Of a stretch of 38,537 bases of DNA, positions 23,834 to 31,436 are shown piece after piece. Each line of letters starts with the position of its first letter. The stretch's first letter is position 1. The DNA is taken from positions 1-38,537 of the forward strand of contig REEG01000141.1 of NCBI GenBank assembly GCA_007695195.1, given 5' to 3'. Origin of the DNA: Gemmatimonadales bacterium. GTDB lineage: Bacteria > Gemmatimonadota > Gemmatimonadetes > Longimicrobiales > Gaopeijiaceae. The notes under the pieces are model-generated. The model did not search any database, was not told the origin of the DNA, and was given only the letters and a program-made list of their open reading frames with translations. Made by a program: the position numbers and the translations under genes.

Positions 23834-26182
23834 TCAGGGATCCCGGGAGAGGTGGACGGAGATGGTCCACCAACGACCCGGGAGAGGATAATCGGCCAGG
23901 AAGCTGGCCCGGACGTCCAGCGCGTTCCGGAGTCCCAGATCGGCGCGGGCTTCCCAGCCACGGCCCTCGGGCAGGGGAACGGGGAAGGAGGCTGCCAGAT
24001 CGAGGGTGGTGAAGGGTTCGAGGGCGTTCAACTCCGACCCCGCCACGCTCCGTCGGGGGCCCTGCCGGCGCATGGTGCCCCGAAGATCCAGTCGCTCCCC
24101 CTGCCACCCCGCGGTGACGGAACCTTGCCATTCAGGACGGTAGACCACCTGACCTGAGAAAACGGGCCCGGTGTAGAGGACCTGGGTCCGTTCCAGGGTG
24201 CCCTCCACCCGGAGCCCTGCGGCGGGGATCCGGGTTCCGGTGGTGAAGGACCCACCCCGTCGGCGGACATCGTAGTTACTGGGACTCCAGATGAATCGAT
24301 GATCGGGGAACCAGATGATCATCCCGTCCACGTCGCCCTGGAAGAGAGTCCCCTGGATCTCCGGGCGGAGCGGGCCCAGGGATCCGGCCCAGCCGGCCTC
24401 CAGACTCCACTCGCCCCGGACCCGCTCCGGCCTCAACTCGGGGTTGGGCCGGACCAGAACGCCCTCCTGGAAGAAGAGGTCGGCCAGGGAGGGGGGGGAG
24501 AATCCGTGGGTCCAGCGAAGGCCGACTCTGGCTCCCCCGTTCAGGTACTCCAGACCCAGAGCGGGCGAAACCACCACCGACTCCACCAGATCGTGCACGT
24601 CGCCACGGACCACGGCAGAGGCCCGAAAGAGGCCCGGGATCGGGAACACCGGAAAGGAGGCTCCGGGAAGTTCACCGCTCGTCTCGATCCAGAGGCCCAC
24701 ATCACGCACTCGCTCCAGTGCCCCGTGGTCCAGGGAGGAGGCCCGCACGCGTCGGATCCCTCCGGAGAGCCCAGCCTGGATGGAGAGGGGACCCGACTCC
24801 CTCCAGAGCTCACCCCGCCAGTTCAGATCCCGGATCTCGGTAGTGGACCGGTACGGAGGGCCAAAGGGTGGAGAGGGATCGGAGTGGTGCGCCTCCTGCG
24901 AGTTGGCACCTCCAGACACTCGCCACCCGGCGGCAGTCGTCCCCGCCTCCCACGACCCGGAGACGCCTGCTCGGTCCTCATCGCGACGTCCCGTCAGCGA
25001 CGGCTGCACTACGGTCCCGGGACTCCCACGCCGGAGTCCTTCTCCGTGGAGTCGGATCCGCCCCTGGGAGGATGGACCGCTGCGGGTCAGCGCCAGGTGC
25101 CCCCGCACGGCCCGGGAACGAGCATTGAGGCGTCGGGCCTCACCACCACCCCGGAAATCGGGCACCGGATGAGGGAAATCTCCCCGTACCTCCTCCTGCT
25201 GCACCCGTCCGGAGAGTCGCCACCGCTCCACCCGCCCCAGGGTGTGGGAGGCGGCGAGGGACCCGGTCAGTTCTCCGAAAGCCCCTACAGTAGCCGAGGC
25301 TTCGGCACTGGACGGCCGGCGCGCCCCGGTCTCCACCAGGATCACACCGGCCAGGGCGCCGGCCCCGTAGCGGGCGGAGGCGGCCCCGGTCACGACGATC
25401 ACCCTGTCCACGTCGGACAGGTCGAGGCTCGCCAGATCGGCCTCGCCGGTCAGCCCGGCATTCAATGGCGAGCCGTCCACCAGAACCAGGACCTGATCCC
25501 CTGCCGATCCCCGAATGGACGGGGTTGCAGGTGCACCGGGTCCCCCCCTGCGTACCACCGTGACGCCCGGGACCGTCTCCACCAGATCCGCCACGGTACG
25601 CACCGTTGCGGAGGCGTCTTCAGGTCGGAGCACGATTCCCCCCGCCGACGTCCGCGCTCGTACACCATCCACCTGGAAGCCGGTCAACGCCACAGGGTCG
25701 GGCGTGAGAGTCACGGAGCTGCGACTGGTGAGGCCGTTCGCCGCCGTCACCTCAAAAACCTCATCCCGGTAGCCGATGTGGGTCACGCGAATGCGGTGGG
25801 AACCGGGGGAGAGACCCCGAAGCACAGCTCGTCCGTCCGGTCCGGAGGTGGTGGACAGCGGCGACCCCAGAACTTCCACCTGGACACCGGGAAGGGGAGC
25901 TACCCTGAGGGATTCGGCGGGGGCCGCGAGCCCGTCACTTGTGGTGGGGTCCCAAGGCCAAACGGGTCCATCCACCACCGCCGACACCCGAATCTCGACC
26001 ACAGACTGAAGCTGGGCGGTTCCGGCAGCGGGAAGGAAACCGTTGGCCAGAACCCCCATGAGAACGGGACCGGCCCAACAAACCAGGAACCCCAAGCCGC
26101 CCGGTCGACGGGAAAACGGACCCCGTCTACGGGTAGCTCGGGCCGGAAGGCCCGGAGGCGAATCAGATACAGAGTGAAACAC
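23834..26182 (-). CDS. btuB: BtuB-like TonB-dependent outer-membrane corrinoid receptor
   Basis: About 782 residues. A hydrophobic signal (GFLVCWAGPVLMGVLANGFL) ends near AAGTAQ. A carboxypeptidase-regulatory-like domain follows (VTHIGYRDEVFEV). The plug has ATVRTVADLVETVPGVTVVR, IRGSAGDQVLVLVDG and VVTGAASARYGAGALAGVIL. A 22-strand-type barrel follows. The B12 assignment rests on the riboswitch in its leader and on the neighbouring B12 genes. The start is uncertain. GTG 26182 is preferred because it lies 8 nt after AGAGGA in a hairpin matching that before btuF. ATG 26263 has a strong SD (GGGAGGGG) but would lengthen the signal region by 27 residues. Co-transcribed with the beta-propeller lipoprotein gene. 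Confidence 0.88.
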   Translation of the reverse strand: MFHSVSDSPPGLPARATRRRGPFSRRPGGLGFLVCWAGPVLMGVLANGFLPAAGTAQLQSVVEIRVSAVVDGPVWPWDPTTSDGLAAPAESLRVAPLPGVQVEVLGSPLSTTSGPDGRAVLRGLSPGSHRIRVTHIGYRDEVFEVTAANGLTSRSSVTLTPDPVALTGFQVDGVRARTSAGGIVLRPEDASATVRTVADLVETVPGVTVVRRGGPGAPATPSIRGSAGDQVLVLVDGSPLNAGLTGEADLASLDLSDVDRVIVVTGAASARYGAGALAGVILVETGARRPSSAEASATVGAFGELTGSLAASHTLGRVERWRLSGRVQQEEVRGDFPHPVPDFRGGGEARRLNARSRAVRGHLALTRSGPSSQGRIRLHGEGLRRGSPGTVVQPSLTGRRDEDRAGVSGSWEAGTTAAGWRVSGGANSQEAHHSDPSPPFGPPYRSTTEIRDLNWRGELWRESGPLSIQAGLSGGIRRVRASSLDHGALERVRDVGLWIETSGELPGASFPVFPIPGLFRASAVVRGDVHDLVESVVVSPALGLEYLNGGARVGLRWTHGFSPPSLADLFFQEGVLVRPNPELRPERVRGEWSLEAGWAGSLGPLRPEIQGTLFQGDVDGMIIWFPDHRFIWSPSNYDVRRRGGSFTTGTRIPAAGLRVEGTLERTQVLYTGPVFSGQVVYRPEWQGSVTAGWQGERLDLRGTMRRQGPRRSVAGSELNALEPFTTLDLAASFPVPLPEGRGWEARADLGLRNALDVRASFLADYPLPGRWWTISVHLSRDP

Positions 26183-26185
26183 CGT

Positions 26186-26211
26186 CCCCGTCCTCTTTCC
26201 GAAAGACGGGG
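26186..26211 (-). promoter_or_regulatory. Expression-platform hairpin with embedded SD (btuB leader)
   Basis: CCCCGTC pairs with GACGGGG (7 bp) around an inner TTTCGGAAAGAG. The SD-like AGAGGA (26196-26191) lies in the loop and 3' arm, 8 nt before the GTG at 26182. A hairpin of the same form precedes btuF. Together they suggest B12-dependent hiding of the ribosome site. Confidence 0.6.
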
Positions 26212-26299
26212 AAGAGAACAGGATGCACAGTCTCCCGGCCGGAAGCCGGAAGGGTCCGCGCATGTGCCCATTCCCCTCCCGCGAGGGGTGTATGGAAGA

Positions 26300-26460
26300 G
26301 GGAACCGAGGAGGTCTCCTGGCTCGAGGCAGCACCGTTCGCCTTCCCGGGATGAACTCCCAGTGGCATTCAGAACGGGCATTCCGGAAACGATGAACGTT
26401 TCCGCACCTCTGACAGTGGCGGGGCCGCGCCGGATTCGCACCGGTCTTCCGTGGTCCCCG
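26300..26460 (-). promoter_or_regulatory. Cobalamin riboswitch aptamer upstream of btuB
   Basis: On the minus strand the conserved core is GGTGCGAATCCGGCGCGG followed by CCCCGCCACTGT, then GCCACTGGGA ... CCCGGGAAGGC. The B12 box AGCCAGGAGACC is at 26323-26312. P1 can be drawn between GGGGACC (26459-26453) and GGTTCCC (26306-26300): 7 pairs, one of them G-U. These are the signatures of adenosylcobalamin-type cobalamin riboswitches. Binding of the cofactor should switch off the receptor and beta-propeller genes, probably at translation through the hairpin at 26186-26211. Confidence 0.95.
26407..26452 (-). repeat. 46-nt inverted repeat, copy 1 (riboswitch core)
   Basis: This segment, read on the minus strand, matches 27488-27533 on the plus strand with 44 of 46 identities. 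Both copies are the conserved core of the two cobalamin riboswitches. They flank pduX in opposite orientation. Confidence 0.85.
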
Positions 26461-26482
26461 GGTCCCATCGAACTTGAGATTC

Positions 26483-27463
26483 ATGTCTAAACCGAAACCC
26501 GAAGAGGCGCAAGATGCCTGGGGTGCATCCTGCGGCAGCGGCGGCGAATTCTTCCAGGGCTTCGTCCATGGGCGCTGGCTACAGGTGGCCTGCCCCGTGA
26601 ACCGGTGGAGATGGGCGCGCATTGCCCGCCCTGAGGGGCAACCGGGGACAGACTCAGGCTCCGCTCCCGACCTCCCCCTCAAAGTCAAACGGCTTCATGA
26701 GCGTTTCACGGAAAGGGGGATCCTGCCTGCGCAGGTGGGCCGGACCTGGATCCGGCTGGGTGGCGACGAACTCCTCCCCGGTTCAGGAATGGGAAGCAGC
26801 ACGGCCGACCTGGGGGCTCTCATCGGGGCCGTCCATGCGTGGACACGCAGGGGAGAGATCGACCCCTCTGCTGCTGCGGCCTGGGCTCTCGAGGTGGAAC
26901 CCACCAATGGCACCTTCTATCGGGAACTGACTCTCTTTGATCACCGGAGCGGGAGTTTTGCGGAGCCGTGGGGGGCGGCCCCGGAGCTCGATCTGGTGGC
27001 CGTTACCCAGGGAGCGCTGGACACGGTGGACTTCAATCGCCGGTTGGATCGCCGACTCCGACGCGGGGAACTTACCCGCGATCTTCTGCGCAGGTGGGCC
27101 GAAACCCTGGCCCTCCTGCGACGGGGTCTAGACACCGGTGACCTGGAGGCGGTGGGCCGCGCCTCGACGCAGAGCGCCCGGCTGAGTCGTGCCCTGGCCC
27201 CACGCCCCCTGCTCGAGGAGGTGGAGGCCACCGCTCGGGACGTGGGCGCCCTCGGGGTCCTGGTGGGACACAGCGGGACCGCCACCGGGATCCTCCTGGA
27301 TCCAGCCCGCTCTGCGGCGCCGGAAGGAGTGGCCGAGGGACTCCGGCGGCGGCTGCCCGAAGCCCGGCCCATCCATCTGAGGACGGGAGCCGGTGGCATC
27401 CGGTGGGGCACCGTCCCTCCCTCGACCCCATTGCCCCCACCTCAGAGGGGCCCTATGGTCTGA
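26483..27463 (+). CDS. pduX: L-threonine kinase PduX (GHMP kinase) for cobalamin side chain
   Basis: A 326-residue GHMP-superfamily kinase. PduX phosphorylates free L-threonine to L-threonine O-3-phosphate, the substrate of threonine-phosphate decarboxylase, to make the aminopropanol linker of B12. The N-terminus has CGSGGEFFQGFVHGRW and VACPVN, typical of the PduX group. The GHMP ATP loop is LPGSGMGSSTADL (about 98-110), and the C-terminal GHMP motif is GVLVGHSGTATGILLD. The ATG at 26483 is chosen from the conserved N-terminus; its SD is weak, and a TTG at 26474 is possible. It lies between two riboswitches, with the btuB leader antisense to its upstream region. Its promoter would have to lie in the opposite-strand riboswitch DNA. 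The downstream steps (CobD, CbiB) are in the neighbouring operon. Confidence 0.9.
   Translation: MSKPKPEEAQDAWGASCGSGGEFFQGFVHGRWLQVACPVNRWRWARIARPEGQPGTDSGSAPDLPLKVKRLHERFTERGILPAQVGRTWIRLGGDELLPGSGMGSSTADLGALIGAVHAWTRRGEIDPSAAAAWALEVEPTNGTFYRELTLFDHRSGSFAEPWGAAPELDLVAVTQGALDTVDFNRRLDRRLRRGELTRDLLRRWAETLALLRRGLDTGDLEAVGRASTQSARLSRALAPRPLLEEVEATARDVGALGVLVGHSGTATGILLDPARSAAPEGVAEGLRRRLPEARPIHLRTGAGGIRWGTVPPSTPLPPPQRGPMV
26484..26512 (-). promoter_or_regulatory. Candidate promoter of the btuB unit, inside the 5' end of pduX
   Basis: On the minus strand TTGCGC (26512-26507), a 17-nt spacer and TAGACA (26489-26484) would start RNA near 26477, just before riboswitch stem P1 (26459). Both boxes are imperfect. 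The position agrees with the expected leader start. It overlaps the first codons of pduX. Confidence 0.35.
27431..27459 (+). promoter_or_regulatory. Candidate promoter of the btuF-cobU operon, inside the 3' end of pduX
   Basis: TTGCCC (27431-27436), a 17-nt spacer and TATGGT (27454-27459) match the sigma-70 consensus at 4 of 6 positions in each box. Transcription would start near 27466, directly before riboswitch stem P1 at 27474. Read-through from pduX is an alternative. Confidence 0.5.
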
Positions 27464-27473
27464 GAACGAAATA

Positions 27474-27636
27474 TCGGAAGAGGCCGTACGGAAGACCGGT
27501 GTGAATCCGGCGCGGCCCCGCCACTGTGAGAGGCTCCGGGAGCGATCCCGGATCGATCTGTCCCTTCGTGCCACTGGGCTCCGGCCCGGGAAGGCGGACA
27601 CGATTGCCTCAAGCCAGGAGACGAGGTCTCGTCCGA
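27474..27636 (+). promoter_or_regulatory. Cobalamin riboswitch aptamer upstream of btuF operon
   Basis: The core is GGTGTGAATCCGGCGCGG followed by CCCCGCCACTGT, then GCCACTGGGCTCCGGCCCGG with GGAAGGC. The B12 box AGCCAGGAGACGAGG is at 27612-27626. P1 pairs TCGGAAGAGGCC (27474-27485) with GGTCTCGTCCGA (27625-27636): 10 Watson-Crick pairs, one G-U and one mismatch. It should repress the uptake and assembly operon when adenosylcobalamin is plentiful. Confidence 0.95.
27488..27533 (+). repeat. 46-nt inverted repeat, copy 2 (riboswitch core)
   Basis: The reverse-orientation partner of 26407-26452, differing at two positions (C/T in the GAATCC block and C/G after CACTGT). The two copies enclose about 1.0 kb containing pduX. 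Confidence 0.85.
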
Positions 27637-27720
27637 GCCCCAGCAAATCCTTCGAGGGTCGGGGATGGGGTGTGGGTCAAAGGGCTGCGGCCGATACTCC
27701 GTCCGCTCCCCTGAGCCCGG

Positions 27721-27747
27721 CACCCGTTTCCGGCAGAGGAACGGGTG
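27721..27747 (+). promoter_or_regulatory. Expression-platform hairpin with embedded SD (btuF leader)
   Basis: CACCCGTT pairs with AACGGGTG (8 bp), with two further C-G pairs past a bulged T. AGAGGA at 27735-27740 lies in the loop and 3' arm, 12 nt before the btuF ATG. The arrangement copies that before btuB and fits riboswitch control of translation. Confidence 0.65.
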
Positions 27748-27752
27748 CTCCC

Positions 27753-28850
27753 ATGTCGTCTCCCCATCCCGCCCGCCGGACATCGGTCCGCCAGGCGCCG
27801 TCCGGACGGACGGTGAGCGTTCTTGCGTTGGTCGTCCTGCTTGCCCTGTTCACCACGGGGTGCGGCGAAGCAGAGCTCCGATCCTCGGAAGCGGACCCGG
27901 AGTCGGTGCTCTCATTGGAATCGGCTCCTTCGGGCGCCGAAGGCACCGAACGACCTCCTCCGCCCGATTCCCGTTCTCTCCAGGTCATGGACGACCAGGG
28001 GCAGAACGTCCATCTCGAAGGTCCCGCCCGGCGGGTGGTCTCCATCATCCCGTCCATGACCGAGTTGGTGGTGGCCCTGGATGCCCGGGAGGCGCTGGTG
28101 GCCCGGACCCGCTACGACCGGGATCCCTCCCTGGCCTACCTGCCGTCGCTGGGGGGGACCATCCGTCCGAATCTGGAGGCCATCGCCGACCTTCACCCCG
28201 ACCTGGTCATCGCCTGGAGTGACGAGGAGCACTCCCCCCTCAGCCGACGTCTCAGGGACATGGGGATCCCGGTCTACCACGCCTCGGTGCAGCGGATCGA
28301 AGACATTCACCGGCACGCGCAGCGGTTGGGACACCTCCTGGGCCGGGACGCCGAAGCCACCGGCTTTCTGAGTGACCTGGAGGCTCGTCTCACGGCGGTG
28401 CGTGAAACCCCTCATCCCGGCACCCCACCCACCGTCCTGTACATCGTGTGGCACGATCCACCGCAGACCGCTGGACCGGGGACCTTCCTGGACGAGATCA
28501 TCGAGATCGCCGGCGGAAGAAATGTGTTCCACGACGCCCGAAGCTCATGGCCCCAGATCTCCATGGAAGAGATCGTGAGGCGCGACCCGGATGTGGTGGT
28601 GGCGGCGACACGTCACGACGGTGAACCGGACGACGGAGGATGGCTCCGCCGACCGGGATGGCAGGAACTCACCGCCGTTCAGGGAGGTCGAACCCTGGCC
28701 GTCAACGCAGATCTCTTCAATCGCCCCGGACCCGGGGTAGCCGAAGCCGCCGAGATTCTCCACCAGTACCTGGCAGGAGTCACCGAAGCGAGGGCCGGTG
28801 GTTCCGAGTTGGACGAAGCGAACCGGACCGAGCCAGGGACCGTTCCTTGA
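27753..28850 (+). CDS. btuF: BtuF-like corrinoid-binding lipoprotein of the B12 ABC transporter
   Basis: A 365-residue periplasmic solute-binding lipoprotein (lipobox TTGC, Cys37). After a hydrophilic linker of about 45 residues, the class III binding-protein fold begins. It contains RRVVSIIPSMTELVVALDA, TRYDRDP, PNLEAIADLHPDLVIAW, the long helix region SVQRIEDIHRHAQRLGHLLG and the C-terminal GRTLAVNADLFNRPGPGVAE. These fit BtuF/FecB-like corrinoid or siderophore binders. Riboswitch control and the adjoining permease genes point to corrinoids. It should deliver corrinoid from BtuB to BtuCD. Its ATG follows the RBS hairpin, and its stop overlaps the btuC TTG start. Confidence 0.92.
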   Translation: MSSPHPARRTSVRQAPSGRTVSVLALVVLLALFTTGCGEAELRSSEADPESVLSLESAPSGAEGTERPPPPDSRSLQVMDDQGQNVHLEGPARRVVSIIPSMTELVVALDAREALVARTRYDRDPSLAYLPSLGGTIRPNLEAIADLHPDLVIAWSDEEHSPLSRRLRDMGIPVYHASVQRIEDIHRHAQRLGHLLGRDAEATGFLSDLEARLTAVRETPHPGTPPTVLYIVWHDPPQTAGPGTFLDEIIEIAGGRNVFHDARSSWPQISMEEIVRRDPDVVVAATRHDGEPDDGGWLRRPGWQELTAVQGGRTLAVNADLFNRPGPGVAEAAEILHQYLAGVTEARAGGSELDEANRTEPGTVP

Positions 28851-29842
28851 CCGGCGTGGCACCGCGGCTGGGGACCCTCCTCGTGCTCCTTACCGGGACT
28901 GCCCTGGTGAGTGTCTCCATCGGTGCGGCCCGCATCCCAGTCCTGGAGATCATCCCTGCTCTGCTGGGCCAGATCGAGGGAACGAGTCGCTCGATCCTGG
29001 TCCACCTCCGCCTCCCTCGGGTGGTTCTGGCCATCGGAGTGGGGGGAGCGCTGGCGCTGGCGGGAACCACCTTCCAGGCCCTCCTCCGGAACCCCCTGGC
29101 GGAGCCCTATGTGCTGGGCATCTCCGGTGGGGCCGCCGTGGGTGCGGTGGGAGTCCTGGTGGCCGGGCTCGGCGCCCGCCTCCCCTGGGCCGTGCCACTG
29201 GGTGCCTTCGTGGGAGCGCTTCTGGCCATGTTCCTGGTTCTTCGGGTCGCCCGGGCCGCCGGGGGGAGCCGGTTGGATTCGCGGGTTCTCATCCTGGCAG
29301 GGGTAGTGGTGGGCGCCTTCTTCAATGCCGTTATCCTGCTCCTCCTCTCCATCGCGGACGTGGAGTCCTTCCGCTCGGCCATCTTCTGGATGATGGGTAA
29401 TCTTTCAGGGGCTACCTGGAGCGGAAACGCTCTGCTGGCGCTCTACATCCTCCCCGGCACCGCTCTCCTGCTGGCGTTGGCCCGGCCCTTCGACCTCCTG
29501 GCCCGAGGCGAGGATGTGGCCTTTCACCTCGGTGTGCGGGTGGAACGGACCAAGCTCCTGGCCTACGTCGTGGCTTCCCTGCTGGTGGCGGCAGCGGTGG
29601 CTTTCGCCGGGGTCATCGGCTTTGTGGGGCTTATCGTCCCCCACGCCCTGCGGCTCCTGTGGGGCCCCGGTCACCGGCTACTCCTTCCGGCCTCCTTCCT
29701 GGCGGGCGCCGCCTTCCTCCTCATGGCCGACACGGTGGCACGGGTGGTGATCGCTCCGGCGGAACTGCCGACGGGGGTGATCACCGCTCTGGCCGGCGTC
29801 CCCCTCTTCGTCTTCCTCCTGGTGCGACGAGGGGTGCAGTGA
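28847..29842 (+). CDS. btuC: BtuC-like inner-membrane permease of the B12 ABC transporter
   Basis: A 331-residue FecCD/BtuC-family permease with about 10 membrane helices. Family motifs include LRLPRVVLAIGVGGALALAG with TTFQALLRNPLAEPYVLGIS, the helix segment SFRSAIFWMMGNLSGATW and the C-terminal VGLIVPHALRLLWGPGHR followed by helix 10. It forms the corrinoid channel with BtuD and receives substrate from BtuF. The TTG at 28847 overlaps the btuF TGA (TTGA); a GTG at 28856 would shorten the protein by 3 residues. Its stop overlaps the btuD ATG by one base. Confidence 0.93.
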   Translation: MTGVAPRLGTLLVLLTGTALVSVSIGAARIPVLEIIPALLGQIEGTSRSILVHLRLPRVVLAIGVGGALALAGTTFQALLRNPLAEPYVLGISGGAAVGAVGVLVAGLGARLPWAVPLGAFVGALLAMFLVLRVARAAGGSRLDSRVLILAGVVVGAFFNAVILLLLSIADVESFRSAIFWMMGNLSGATWSGNALLALYILPGTALLLALARPFDLLARGEDVAFHLGVRVERTKLLAYVVASLLVAAAVAFAGVIGFVGLIVPHALRLLWGPGHRLLLPASFLAGAAFLLMADTVARVVIAPAELPTGVITALAGVPLFVFLLVRRGVQ

Positions 29843-30654
29843 TGTCGGGCGCCGGACTGGCGGGGGTGGACCTGTCCTTTCGATACGCGCCGCAGGGGCC
29901 ATGGGCCGTCCGGGACGTGTCCGCCGCCGTGGAGCCGGGCGTCGTCCTGGCCGTACTGGGCCCCAACGGCTCCGGGAAATCGTCACTTCTCCGCCTCCTC
30001 TCCGGCGCGCTTGAGCCGGAGGTGGGAAGGGTCTCCCTGGGTGACGTGCCCCTCTCGCGGATCCCGGACCGTGATCGGGCCCGACGGATCGGCGTCGTGC
30101 CCCAGAGCGAACCCTCGCCCTTCCCCATCTCGGTCCGGGACCTGGTGGCCATGGGGCGATACCCGCACCTGGGGACCTGGCGGGAGCCGGCTCGCCGGGA
30201 CCACGAGGCCATGGAGCGGGCCATGCACCGATGCTCCGTGGAGCACTTCGCAGATCGGGATGTGGGAACGCTCTCCGGCGGGGAGGCCCAACGGGTTCGG
30301 GTGGCACGGGCGCTGGCCCAGGAGCCCGAGATCCTGCTCCTGGATGAGCCGGCGGCAGGATTGGACCTCCGGCACCAGATGGAGCTCCACACCCTTCTGC
30401 GCTCCCTGGCCGGGGAGGGCATGGGGATCCTTCTCATCACCCACGATCTGAACCTGGCATCCCGCTTCGCCCACCGGCTCCTTCTTCTGAACGAGGGTCA
30501 CGCCACAGCGAAGGGAACGCCCGGCGACGTGGTCCGGGACACCCTCCTGGAGGGGGTCTATCAGTGGCCGGTCCGGGTTGTGGAGCACCCGGGACCCGGA
30601 CCCGACGTTCGAGCACCCCAGGCCATCCCTCTGGCCCGGAGAGTCGTGGAATGA
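29842..30654 (+). CDS. btuD: BtuD-like ATP-binding subunit of the B12 ABC transporter
   Basis: A 270-residue ABC ATPase. Walker A is GPNGSGKS (40-47), the Q-loop Gln is in VVPQSE, the signature is LSGGE (144-148), Walker B is ILLLDEP (164-170) and the switch His is in LLITHDLNLA. FPISVRDLVAMGRYPHLG is typical of FecE/BtuD-type iron-complex and B12 importers. It powers BtuC. The start at 29842 shares a base with the btuC stop (TGATG). Its stop overlaps the cobS ATG. Confidence 0.94.
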   Translation: MSGAGLAGVDLSFRYAPQGPWAVRDVSAAVEPGVVLAVLGPNGSGKSSLLRLLSGALEPEVGRVSLGDVPLSRIPDRDRARRIGVVPQSEPSPFPISVRDLVAMGRYPHLGTWREPARRDHEAMERAMHRCSVEHFADRDVGTLSGGEAQRVRVARALAQEPEILLLDEPAAGLDLRHQMELHTLLRSLAGEGMGILLITHDLNLASRFAHRLLLLNEGHATAKGTPGDVVRDTLLEGVYQWPVRVVEHPGPGPDVRAPQAIPLARRVVE

Positions 30655-31436
30655 AGGGGCTCGCCGCCGCCATCCGCTTCCTCACCATCATCCCGGTCCC
30701 GTCCGGTTCAGCAGGACGGTTGACCATGACTCCCTGGTTCCCGGTGGCGGGTGTGGTCGTAGGCCTCCCGGTCCTGGCCACCCTGGCGCTGAGCGGGCTG
30801 ATTCCCCGGTCGGAGGGTGGGGGGATACCGCTTGTGTTCCTGCCGGCGGTGGGAGCCCTTCTGGTGTGGACGGCCATCACCGGGGGACTCCACGAGGATG
30901 GTTGGGCGGACTGCGCCGACGCCGCCCTGGCTCCGGTGGACCAGGATCGACGGCGCGAGATCCTGAAGGATCCCCGGGTCGGGGTCCATGGAGCCACCGC
31001 CCTCATCCTCCTCCTCCTGGTTCGATTCTCGGCGCTGGCCTCTTTCGCGGCTCTGCCCCCGGGGGCGCGGGAGTTGGGCCTGATCCTGGTGCCCCCCATG
31101 GTCGGCCGGACGGCTATGGTGATCTCCCTCCGAGCGGCGGAGCCCCTCACCGCAGGGGGACTTGGCACCGCTCTGGCCGCAGGGGCCCGGCCCGGCCTCG
31201 CCTCCGTCCTCACCCTCGTCATGGTGACCGGCACCGTGATGTGGGTGGGTCCCCACTGGCTCGGTCCCGCTGCGCTGGCGGTGGCGGGAGCGGCATTCGT
31301 TGGACTCGGCATTGCCTTGTTCCTGTCCCGTCGCTTTGGCGGGCTCTCCGGCGATGGCCACGGCGCCACGGGCATCGGCACCGAGACGGCGACGCTGGTG
31401 GGGCTGGCCCTGGCGCTGGGAGGGGCCGCGCCATGA
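30651..31436 (+). CDS. cobS: Adenosylcobinamide-GDP ribazoletransferase CobS
   Basis: A 261-residue membrane enzyme joining adenosylcobinamide-GDP to alpha-ribazole (or its phosphate) to give adenosylcobalamin (or its phosphate). The N-terminus has IRFLTIIPVP, typical of CobS. The acidic catalytic motif GGLHEDGWADCADA is at about 83-96. DPRVGVHGATALILLLLVRF follows, and the late motif GGLSGDGHGATGIGTETATL is near the C-terminus. About six membrane segments are seen. Starts at ATG 30651 overlapping the btuD TGA; its own stop overlaps the cbiB start. Confidence 0.95.
   Translation: MKGLAAAIRFLTIIPVPSGSAGRLTMTPWFPVAGVVVGLPVLATLALSGLIPRSEGGGIPLVFLPAVGALLVWTAITGGLHEDGWADCADAALAPVDQDRRREILKDPRVGVHGATALILLLLVRFSALASFAALPPGARELGLILVPPMVGRTAMVISLRAAEPLTAGGLGTALAAGARPGLASVLTLVMVTGTVMWVGPHWLGPAALAVAGAAFVGLGIALFLSRRFGGLSGDGHGATGIGTETATLVGLALALGGAAP

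Noticed and set aside
26261-26263. ATG 26263 as the certain start of the btuB-like gene
   Set aside because: It has a strong SD, but gives a very long pre-signal region and lies before the RBS hairpin shared with the btuF leader. Kept only as an alternative.
24299-26395. 698-codon plus-strand open frame opposite the btuB-like gene
   Set aside because: It reads as Gly/Pro/Arg/His-rich text with no domain, whereas the other strand encodes a clear TonB receptor. High GC content makes long antisense frames common.
27500-27747. Kissing-loop pairing between riboswitch loop L5 and the expression-platform hairpin
   Set aside because: Expected from known cobalamin riboswitches, but I could not find a convincing complementary stretch common to both leaders by eye.
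30578-31432. Long open extension upstream of cbiB
   Set aside because: It overlaps all of cobS in another frame, and cobS is convincing. The ATGA overlap at 31433 gives a normal CbiB length.
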